Assembly: GCA_019671005.1 (NCBI GenBank)
Contig: CM033718.1
Span: forward strand, 27,222,014 to 27,286,013
DNA: 64,000 bases
Source of the DNA: Hibiscus mutabilis
Taxonomy: Eukaryota > Streptophyta > Magnoliopsida > Malvales > Malvaceae
Direction of reading: 5' to 3'
Position numbers and translations under genes: made by a program. Below, one piece after another: positions 32,604 to 42,263 of this stretch. A model generated the notes under the pieces. It worked only from the letters and a program-made list of their open reading frames with translations. It had not been told where the DNA came from and did no database searches. Positions within the stretch are counted from its first letter, which is position 1; each line of letters opens with the position of its first letter.

Positions 32604-33735
32604 GTCGCTCATGATTGACCATATGAATGATACCGGATCCAATCTTGGAGTGAATTTTGAATGCCCTGAGGTCTCAGAGGGAATTGAGGAAGAAGATGAT
32701 GAGATAGAATGTGAGGTCCCGGAAGAGTTGAAGATAATGGTGGCCAACGAAGAAAGGCAGATCATGCCCCACCAAGAAGAAACAAAAGTTGTAAACTTGG
32801 GAACTGAAGAAGAGAGAAAAGAAGTAAAAGTAGGAACGACGACTTTCTCAAAAACCAAGCACGAACTGATAACCCTACTTCAGGAATTCAAGGATGTTTT
32901 CGCCTGGACTTATCAAGATATGCCAGGGTTGAATACCGACATAGTGGTGCACAAATTGCCAACAAAACCGGAGTGCAAACCAATACAGCAAAAACTTCAG
33001 AGAATGAGACCATATATGTTATTAAAGATCCGAGAAGAAGTAAAAAAACAGTTTGATGCTGGTTTCTTGGAGGTAGCCAAATACCCTGAATGGGTTGCAA
33101 ACATTGTACCAGTACCAAAGGAGGACGGGAAACTTCGTATGTGTGTAGATTATAGGGATCTAAACCGAGCCAGCCTTAAAGACAACTTTCCTTACCACAC
33201 ATTGACACGCTGGTTGACAACACTGCAGGACACTCATGGTTTTTATTCATGGACGGCTTCTCAGGGTACAACCAGATAAAGATGGACTCTAACGACATGG
33301 AGAAAACTACGTTCATAACCATGTGAGGGACTTTTTGTTATCGGGTAATGCCGTTTGGGCTAAAGAACGCAAGGGCAACATACCAAAGAGCAATGGTGAC
33401 TCTTTTCCATGACATGATACACAAAGAAATAGAAGTATACGTGGACGACATGATTGCCAAATCCTGAACAGAGGATGAGCACCTACAGAACTTGAGAAAA
33501 CTATTCCAAAAGCTGCGAAAGTACCAGCTGAGGCTCAATCCTGCCAAATGTACCTTCGCCATTACCTCTGGAAAACTCCTAGGGTTCGTGGTAAGCAGAA
33601 GAGGGATTGAGATCGATCCGGATAAAGTGAAGGCCATTAGGATCTCTCACCACCCCACATTCAGAAGGAAGTTCGCGGCTTCCTGGGGAGGTTGAATTAT
33701 ATCTCTCGTTTCATTTCCCAATTAACCGACTGATG
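32604..33735 (+). pseudogene. TatB reverse transcriptase
   Basis: The reading opens with a linker rich in Asp/Glu, then FKDVFAWTYQDMPGL (about 32890-32933), FLEVAKYPEWVANIVPVPK and MCVDYRDLNRA (about 33140-33172). A frame change near 33215 leads to FMDGFSGYNQIKM and VMPFGLKNARATY. The catalytic EVYVDDMIAKS follows (YVDD about 33438-33449), then KLLGFVVSRRGIEIDPDK. Stops fall at about 33325 (TGA where TatA has TGG) and 33466 (TGA where TatA has a Gln codon). A further shift occurs near 33655. Confidence 0.9.
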
Positions 33736-34240
33736 TGACACGATCTTCAGACTTCTTAGAAAGAATAATCCTGGTGTGGGGGATGAGGAATATCAAAGAT
33801 CCCTAGAAAAGATCAAAAAGTACCTGACAAATGCTCCGATTTTAGTCGCACCAGTACCAGATCGACCATTAATTCTCTACCTGACAGTCTTTGAAAATTC
33901 AATGGGATGCGTATTGGGGCAACACGATGAGTCAAGAAAAAGGCAGCAAGCCATCTATTACCTAAGCAGGAAATTCAATGATTGTGAAACGTGGTACCCG
34001 CCAGTGCAAAAGTTGTGTTGTGCTCTAGTTTGGGCTACCAAGTGGCTTAGGCAGTATATGTTGTACCATACTACTTGGTTGATATCCAAGCTAGACCCAT
34101 TGAAGTTCTTAATGGAAGCGCCAGCACTAACATGAAGGATGGCTCGATGGCAGATGCTCTTATCCGAATTCGATATTGTATACGTGAGCCAGAAAGCTGT
34201 AAAGGGAAGTGCCGTAGCAGATTTCCTAGCTAGTCGCGCT
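33736..34240 (+). pseudogene. TatB RNase H (Ty3 type)
   Basis: LILYLTVFENSMGCVLGQHD, AIYYLSRKFNDCE, VQKLCCALVWATKWLRQYM and LDPLKFLMEAPAL follow RT directly; a TGA at 34133 is followed by YVSQKAVKGSAVADFLASR. In Tat elements this domain lacks the first catalytic Asp (YLTVFENS where others have D-AS), and that holds here. The degenerate RNase H is backed up by the second RNase H that follows. Confidence 0.85.
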
Positions 34241-34750
34241 TCGGACGACTATGAGGCATTGAACTTTAATTTCCCAGACGAGGACTTGATGTGCATTACA
34301 ACCGAGGAATAGGTTTCAGATGATAAATCGTGGAAGCTTTACTTCGATGGAGCCTCTAATGCCCTCGGACATGGGATAGGAGCCGTGCTAATTTCTCCTG
34401 AGGATGTCTATTATCCCTTCACCAGCAGATTAGAATTCTTCTGTACCAACAATATAGCTGAATACGATGCTTGCTTTATGGGACTAAACTCAGCTATTGA
34501 AAGAAAGGTTAAGGAACTTTGAGTATTCAGAGATTCATCCTTAGTAATTTACCAATTGCGTGGGGAATGGGAAACCAGGGACCCGAAGTTGGTCAAATAT
34601 TATGAATTGATTCAAGAGCTCACAAAAGAGTTCGAAAGGGTCAGCTTCAATTACCTTCCCCGAGAAGAAAATCAGATGGCAGACGCCTTAGCGACCCTGG
34701 CATCCATGTTCAAAATAAACACTGGGGTAGAAATGAAGCCCATTGAGATG
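34241..34750 (+). pseudogene. TatB second RNase H (archaeal-like, aRH)
   Basis: SWKLYFDGASNALGHGIGAVL (first acidic residue in FDGA, about 34330-34390) is followed by EFFCTNNIAEYDACFMGL with the catalytic Glu, FRDSSLVIYQL (Asp) and NYLPREENQMADALATLA (last Asp). This extra domain marks the Tat lineage. Stops at 34310 and 34520 interrupt it. All four catalytic positions can be seen, unlike the Ty3-type RNase H just upstream. Confidence 0.88.
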
Positions 34751-36057
34751 CAGACGTTTGAAAGACCTGCTCATTGTTGTAATGTACAGGAAGAGATTGA
34801 TGGAAACCCATGGTACTATGACATCTTGCAATATGTCAAGCTTCGAAAGTATCTAGAATGGGCAAATGACAATGACAGAAAAACACTCAGAAAAATGGCA
34901 ACAAGATATGTCCTAGATGGGGAGATCCTATATAAGAGAAGTCATGATCAGACATTGCTAAGATGTGTGGATGCTCGGGAGGCGAAGGAGATTTTAGCCG
35001 AGGTACATGATGGGCTCTGTGGAACGCACGCCAATAGGCTATCTACAGCCGGAAAATTACGAGATATGGTTATTTCTGGTTGACCATAGAGGGATATTGT
35101 ATTGATTACGCCAGGAAATGCCACAAATGCCAAATTTACGCTGACAAGATTCACGCACCCCCATCGCCTTTACATACCATGAATTCTCCGTGGCCTTTTG
35201 CGGTGTGGGGCATTGACGTCATCGGGCAGATTCATCCGAAAAGCTTCCAATGGACACCGTTTCATTTTGGTCGCCATAGACTATTTCACTAAATGGGTAG
35301 AGGCAGCGTCTTACGCCAACATAACAAGGACTACAGTATGTAAGTTCTTAAAGAAGGAGATTATTTGTCGATACAGATTGCCAGAAAGGGTCATCACCGA
35401 CAACGCTTCCAATCTGAATAACAAAATGATGACGGACGTATACACTCAATTCAAGATGACACACCATAATTCCACAGTCTATCGTCCTAAAATGAATAGA
35501 GCAGTGGAAGCAGCAAACAAGAACATAAAGAAGATCATAGCAAAGATGACGGATACCTACAGGGATTGGCATGAGAAGTTGTCATTTACCCTTTTCGCCT
35601 ATAGGACGTTCGTTCGCACATCAACGAGGGCAACACCCTACTCCTTGGTGTATGGTACTGAAGTAGTACTCCCCATTGAGGTAGAGATCCCGTCTCTTCA
35701 GGTCTTAAATGAAGTAAAATTGGAAGAAGCCGAATGGGTGCAGGCCAGACTCGACCAGCTAAATCTCACTGATAAAAAGAGACTAAAGGCCATTTGTCAT
35801 GGTCAGATGTACCAAAAGCGGATGATGCAGGCATACAACAAAAAGGTGCGCCCAAGAGAATTCAAAGAAGGGGATCTGGTGCTCAAGAAAATCCTCCCGA
35901 TTCAGAAAGATTCTCGAGTAAAGTGGATGCCCAACTAGGAAGGGCCGTACGTGGTAAAAAAGGCCTTCTCAAGAGGAGCCCTAATCCTAACAGAAATGGA
36001 TGGTGACGAGCTGAAAAACCTTGTAAATTCTGATGCTGTTAAGAAATACTATCTTTG
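34751..36057 (+). pseudogene. TatB integrase
   Basis: The N-terminal zinc-binding part has VHDGLCGTHAN and CHKCQIYADKIHAPP (about 35117-35160). Catalytic Asp 1 is in WGIDVIGQIHPK (about 35206-35240), Asp 2 in RVITDNASNLNN (about 35386-35421) and Glu in AVEAANKNIKK (about 35503-35535). The C-terminal part reads KVRPREFKEGDLVLKK and EMDGDELKNLVN. A frame change near 35066 and another near 35245, plus a stop at 35936, break it. It shares every block with TatA integrase. The catalytic triad itself is intact. Confidence 0.9.
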
Positions 36058-36098
36058 AAAAAAAAGAAATAAAAAGAAGAAAAGAACAAAAATGGAGA

Positions 36099-36732
36099 GC
36101 TCAAGGCAAAACCTGAAATGGGGCGTCTTGAAGCAGAGGGAGGACCCGAGTTGAAAACCCGTAAAGGGCGGCTCGGATAAATTGAAAGGTTGGATATCCG
36201 AAGAGAAGGGTTATCCCCATGAACACCGTGAAGAGGGAGCTTCAGGCAAAAGATTCTACACCGGTTGACAGGATCATGTATCATTCATACCGAAGATAAT
36301 AAGGGATCTTGTATTTCATAGTTAACTTTTCTTCTTTCGCATGTGTGTCATACCTCTTTTAAGATATCCCAACCCCTTAATCGTAATAAAATCGTGTTTT
36401 TGAGCATCCATTCCTTGCCTTCTTGTTAATTTCAGGCAAATAAGCTAACATAGGCTTATGGTAAAATAAGAGATTTCTGAGCATTACTGTGATCTAACCT
36501 TAAAAATGCAGGTGATTAGAAAACGATGTTAACTTCACCCTCTAGCTCCCTACATAACGGCTATTGATAGGGAGGGCAGAAAGCTTCAAACAACCAGATA
36601 GGATGACCAATGGTGTACGCCCTGCTTATTCAAAGAAAGCATGCGAGATAACAAGAGAGATCTCCCGGGTGAAAACCCAAAAGGGCACCCCTAAAAAAAC
36701 TCTAAAGCGAAAACCTAAAAGGGCACTTTAGA
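36099..36732 (+). repeat. GAAAACCC..AAAGGGC stem-loop family, TatB copies
   Basis: Four copies: 36099-36134 (stem GCTCAAG/CTTGAAGC with one bulge), 36146-36176 (CCGAG/CTCGG), 36667-36690 (GGGTG/CACCC) and 36701-36732 (TCTAAAG/CTTTAGA, 7 bp perfect). The interior is similar in each while the outer stems differ in sequence but stay complementary. TatA has two further copies (49358-49437). Confidence 0.8.
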
Positions 36733-37067
36733 ATCCCAAGTCATAAATTGAGAAAAAGAAAGGTTAGAATTGTTGAACCCGACAGTGACGTGGGGTATCG
36801 CCGCCCGTGAAAAAGGAGAAAGTGAACAACGAGATCGAATAAGGACTAAAGCAAGCCCACCAAGATATTGACACTCATGCATCATGAATAGTCAGACATC
36901 ACTAGGATTAGGAGCATTTCAATTTATTTGTCATAGCATTTTGTTTTATCTTAGACAGGTATCTATGGATTCAAAGAGACATCGGTAGCCATCGTGGTGT
37001 GAATCCCAAATGTGAAGACAATGGTTCTACATACAAAAGGCCTATGTTTCCAAGCGCCTGCAGAGAG

Positions 37068-37860
37068 AGGTTCTATATAGGAAGAATCTGTCGCTCCAAG
37101 GCTTTAGAAGCTGAAAGTTTTATATAGGAAGGACTTACAGCTCCAGGGTGAAGACTAGCAATTCTATATAGGAAGAACTCCCAACCGAAGGAATTCACCC
37201 AAGACACACAAGGTTATATAGGAAAACATGTTGTGTCTGAAAGCGAAGAGTCTTATATAGGAAGGGCTCAGAGCTCCACTGTCTTAGAGTAAAAGATTCT
37301 ATATAGGAAGAATTCGTAGCTCCAAGATTTCAGAAGCTGAAAGTTTTATATAGGAAGGACTTACAGCTCCAGGGTGAAGACTAGCAGTTCTATATAGGAA
37401 GAGCTCCCAGTCGAAGGAATTCACCCATGACACACAAGGTTATATAGGAAAACCTGTTGTGTTTGAAAGCGAAGAGTCTTATATAGGAAGGGCTCTGAGC
37501 TTTATTGTCTTAGAGTGAGGGGTTTTATATAGGAAGAACCTGTAGCTCTGAGATTTCAGAAGCTAAAAGTTCTATACAGGAAGGACTGACGGCTCTAGGG
37601 TTTGAAGACTAGCAGTTCTATACAGGAAGAACTCCCAGTCGGAAGAATCCATCAGCGACTCAGAAGGTTTGATATAGAAGAAACCAGCGTTGAAGGCGAA
37701 GAGTTCTATATAGGAAGGACTCCAAGCTTTACTGTCTCGGAGTGAAAAGTTCTATATAGGAGGGACTCATAACTCGAGGCTTCAGAGTGAAGGGTTCTAT
37801 ATAGAAAGGGCCTGTAGCTCCAAGATCGGAAGGTGACGAAGTTCTATATAGGAAGAGCTT
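37068..37860 (+). repeat. TatB tandem hairpin array (TATATAGGAA loop, 225-228 bp higher-order unit)
   Basis: About 15 copies of a TATATAGGAA-like word, each flanked by arms that pair over 4-6 bp. The order of arms repeats with a period of 225 bp, then 228 bp (GAAGACTAGCA at 37151 and 37376; GAAGACT at 37604). Within a period there are five hairpins about 40-50 bp apart. Confidence 0.9.
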
Positions 37861-38006
37861 ATAAGCCTGAAGATTCAACTAAGAAAGAACGGAAAGTTTC
37901 AGAAGAACACGTGACTCCAAAGCTACAAAAGGGAAGTCGGATAAAAATGAGTGCTTATGATCTTTGCTTTGTTCTTGTTCCACAAGAACAAGCAAAGAGG
38001 GGCAAC

Positions 38007-40909
38007 TGTAATCACTCATTTTTATCTAAGTTTGTTAATATTGTGCCGTAATAATATAGTAATTGGTTAATATTGTCACGTGTTTACATATATGTGTGTG
38101 TGCACATGTGATTAATGCATACGTAATATCTATATGTGTGGATATTCATGTTGATTATGTGTATGATTGTGTATGCATGTAGGATTGTATATGATATTAA
38201 TTAAAATGTGTAATATATTAATATTTGTATATATGTTTGCATGAGTGTATTATTAAAATCATTATTACGTATACGAAAGAGTATTGCATGAATGGTATAT
38301 GTGTGTACGTAAGCATGTGTGTGTATGTGTCCATGTACGTGTACGTTTATATGCGTGTATATATACGTATTAATTATTATTATTAATATTATTATTACTA
38401 TTGTAAACAGATAAAGTGTCATAAACCCAAAAAAATATAATAATAAATAATATCCAGTCCATTATAATTTACAAACCCACAATATTTTATATTGGGCCCT
38501 AACCGGTCAGCCCACATCCTAAGAAACCCTAACCCATATCAAATATTGGAACCCTAATGCCCTTCTTTCATCTTGCGCAACTGCACGAGGGCCCTTGGAT
38601 CAGATCTGGATCCAACGATCACTATTGAAGCATAAAGACGCCTCATCTACCGCGTGAAGTCCACGCGCGGGCTGTTGGGTTCCCCACTCGTACGTGTGAG
38701 ACGAGCAAGACCGTCTATCTTCTTTAGGCCATGTGGCGCGATCCCAGACCAATGCATCATTTCTGAGGCCTCATCTCAGCCACCCAATCATCGAGCAGTC
38801 CTAGCCGTTGGATCAGATCTGATCCAACGGATAGGAACGATTATGGCGATAATAATTGCCTCACCTCCCGAGATGCCAGTCTGCGCAGACGAACGGTCAC
38901 TTCCACCACGCCGTTCCCCATGCCGGCCGTACCAACTACCAAGTATGGCCGGACATGCCAAAGACGCAAACACAGAAAGGCATTAGAAAATCAGATCAGA
39001 AAATAGATATCTTATGTACTAGTCTAAGAAAAACCAAAAGGCAGAGAAGATATATGTAACAAAAAAGAAACGAAAGAGGGCAGTTCAGTTGTAACCCAAT
39101 TTTTTCAGAAATACAAACAAGTCTCATCCTTTCGTTCTTTTCTCAAAAACTTACAGAGATCATACAAAGGTATCCATCCGTCTTGAATGTTGCATGCATG
39201 TATGTATTATAAAAATAAGAAAGGAAAAGGAGAGTGAGGTTTTACCTTCGGTGGTCAGTTCGTCTACCGGCAACAAGCCTTAATCTCGTGAACCGGCTAA
39301 AAGGGGAAGATGTTCCTTCGGTCTCGATAAAAAAACATATACGGTTTTCGTTTTTCTTTTCTTAGATCTAGGACAAAGAGGGGTTTTTTCTCCAAATCCA
39401 AGTTCGGATTCGAGTTTAGGTTGAAGTAAGGTTCATTTCGGTGTTTTTTTTGGGGCTCGCCGGTTGGCCACCGGTTTCTGGGTTCATCAAAAGTTCATGG
39501 GAGGGGTTGAGAGCAAAAATGAGAGAGACGGTTATTATAAAACTGGGTTTGAATGAAAGATGGGGAAAATTTTGAGTCTGGGCCAAAGAAAAGGGTTTTA
39601 TAGGTGTTTTTATTTTGTGAAATGGTGAAATTTCGTAATAAGTCCCCCCGCGTTTTCGTTTTTGTCTCGCCGCAGGGGATATTTACAACTCTGGTCCCCC
39701 TCATATTTCGAAATCTTGCAATCCAGTCCCTAAATTAAATTGAATCAGTTTTTAAATGGAAAAATTACCTCACTAGTCCCACTGCGTTTTTGAAATTTTC
39801 ACTTCGGGTGTGCCCCTTGGTCCAATTACAGTTTCAGTCCTTTCAAGTTCGGTCCTGCTTGCATTTTCGTCCCTAAATCGCATATTATTGTCCTTTAATT
39901 TTTGTTCCTTATGTTTATTTCTTTTCATTCCAGTCCTGATTCCATGTAAATATTTATGTTCGTTTATTATAATCGTGTATGTTGATGTAGCCTTTTGCCT
40001 TTTCATATATCTCTCGTATATGCTTTGCATTTTCATGTTTACATGTATATGTGTGTTAAGTTTATGGTGATTATGTATCTTTATGCATTCGTTCGGTTAT
40101 TCGTATCACACGTATTAGATTGATATTTGAGTTGGCTCGAACACAACCTGTTTTATATTTTCAGCATGTATTGCATGTTTTCTTTGCTTTTAGGCTATAT
40201 GTTGATATATTTTCTTGGTCATGTATAATGCTATATTTTATGTATGTTACAATGTGTCTTATGGTAATATGTACATTTTTGTAATATGTGTTTTTGTTCC
40301 ATGCCTTGTAATTGTGACATGTTAGGTTTATTTTTAGTCATGATTAGGGATAATTTGTATGCATGTATGTTTTAGATTAGTATTTTATTTGTGTTATGTT
40401 AATAGTTTATTATGTGAATATTTACTGTATTTAAATTATTGGCCATGCTTAATATTTTTTCACTATGGTTGCATAATGGAATATAAATTGTCAATGCGGT
40501 GTCCTTTTATCCGAGCGTAAACGGGGCCAGTATCAGGCGTAGTGATAGTGGTTGGGCGTTTACTCTCGGATAACGGGGCCTTTAAAATTTATTCGCAATT
40601 ATAACCGAATTTTAAACTAATCGTCACTTTAAACCAGAAAATCCAATATTAATAAAGCGGTAATTATTAAAGTACCAATTTTGGGCGGTGTGGGGGTGCT
40701 AATCCTTCCCCATCTGTAACCGACTCCCGAACCCAACAGTTTTTAAATCTCTGGTTTTATGGTGCCCGGCCTACCTAAGTGGCCGGTGGCAACTTCAATT
40801 TTTAATAAAATGCGGTTTTTTCTTAAACCCCATGGAATAAACGTTTTATATCCGAAAAATTACAAACACTTCGAAAACACGATTTTTAGCAAAAAAAGAC
40901 ATCGCTACA
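38007..40909 (+). repeat. TatB 3' LTR
   Basis: 2,903 bp, TGTAATCACTC to CATCGCTACA, colinear with the 5' LTR. The PBS-like box in U5 is mutated here (TGGCAACTTC near 40786). The long inverted repeat TTATCCGAGCGTAAAC/GTTTACTCTCGGATAA is clearest in this copy (40507-40522 and 40558-40573). Confidence 0.95.
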
Positions 40910-42012
40910 GTGATTCATGGAACCACTATTATCATATGAAGTAGAATATGATAGTCATTGTATGTATACCCCAGATTATGATATTTGGAGGCATACGAGA
41001 ATAAATGAAAAAGTCATAGCACCTACATCCGGACAGGCCAAGTCTCTAGAAGAACACTTAAAGGTAGTCCCTACAGAAGCTGACGTCTTAAGAGAGTAGT
41101 TAAGAAGGGCTAAGCTAGAGACAGAAGCCTTACGAGAGCAGAACCAAAGAGACAAGTTTGAGTCAAGCCTTGATGTTGAGAAGTATAAAGGGGAGACAAA
41201 GCGAGTGATAAAGTTGTATGAAGACCTAGAAAAGAAGTTTGAGGTTCAACGGGTTGACTTGCTCAAGCTCCAGATTTCCATCTAAAATGCTGATTTGGGA
41301 AAGACCCAAGAGTAGTGGGAGTAAGAAATCGAGCATGTTGTAGGAAAAGAAAAGGAATGAGAAAGGCACAAGGTCGAGAAATATAGACGAACCCTTGTTA
41401 AAGAGAATAAAAAGGGTAAGCTAGCAACTGAAAATTGAAATGGCAAATAGGTTCAAGAAAATGAGAAAGAAAGTGTGGCTGCATGGAAAAATGAAGGCCC
41501 ACGACAACAAGATTCTCTTATTTGAGTTGCAGAAGGCATATGACCATATCAATGCAAAGCTAAAACAGAGTCAGGCTTGTGTTGCTAAGTTGCAAGCCAA
41601 GATAGATGATCTGAACCACTCGTTGCACAGACTCCAGAATCATTACACCTATATCGAACTTCAGGCCTGTCTAAGTGAGAACGATACCTTGAAGAAATAG
41701 GTTGAAGGAATAGATAACATCATCCAGGAATATAGGAAAAAAATCTTAGTCCTTGAAGACATAGCGGAGGGAGGTAATGATTATTGGTTCACTCGTCTTA
41801 GAGTCGTTGCTAGAAGATTTCAAGAACGAGATGAGTTCGATAGGACTGACAAGACCCAAGTACAGGATGTGGCTCGACATGTGGTGATGTTAGCTACTGA
41901 AGCTACAGGTCTTCATCAGTACGTCAAGCCAGCATGAGAAGTGGGACAAAGGCTTATGTGGCTCATTGAAGAAATCAAGGAACTAGGAGTTCATGCTGAA
42001 AAATATTTGTAA
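40910..42012 (+). pseudogene. TatA ORF1, right piece
   Basis: Resumes after TatB with SWNHYYHMK, then TPDYDIWRHTRINEKV, SLEEHLKVVPTEADVLRE and a long coiled-coil region rich in Lys, Glu and Gln up to EAEKYL-like text ending at 42012. Each block aligns with TatB 27520-28675. Stops at 41097, 41284, 41337, 41436, 41698 and 41936 make it a relic. It confirms that TatA and TatB encode the same ORF1 protein. Confidence 0.82.
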
Positions 42013-42263
42013 ATGAAATTTGATGTAATAAGGACCATTCCATATTTAATAAAAGAGTTGTTTCTTGAGCAGATGTTTCATGGAATTGAAGGCCCTTCAC
42101 TTGCATTCATGCATTTGCATTTCATTCTTCTTTTTTTCATAGCTTTTCTTTGCATTTGTGCATGCATACATGACATAATAAGAATCTAACTTAAATAAAA
42201 TGACAAAAAATCAAAATAGAAAAAACAAACCACAAGTACGGTATTCAGTCTTAAGCCAGAGCA

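Larger units (their letters stand above)
36058..38006 (+). other. TatB 3' untranslated region
   Basis: No coding motif. It contains four stem-loops with a GAAAACC(C)..AAAGGGC core (36099-36732), a spacer (36733-37060), a hairpin tandem array (37068-37860), the conserved pre-PPT block (37941-37993) and the polypurine tract AAAGAGGGG (37994-38002). Long, repeat-bearing 3' UTRs are typical of Ogre/Tat. Confidence 0.85.
22899..40909 (+). mobile_element. TatB: full-length Tat/Ogre element, 18,011 bp
   Basis: Both LTRs are present (22899-25800 and 38007-40909, 2,902 and 2,903 bp), with an exact tRNA-Arg PBS, 5' leader, ORF1, gag-protease, intron, RT, RNase H, aRH, integrase, a 3' UTR of about 1.95 kb and a polypurine tract. 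The perfect 5-bp duplication shows an unrearranged insertion into TatA ORF1. Counting by eye, the first ~750 LTR bases differ at about two dozen sites, so it is the youngest element here. Roughly a dozen stops and frameshifts make it non-autonomous. Confidence 0.95.
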
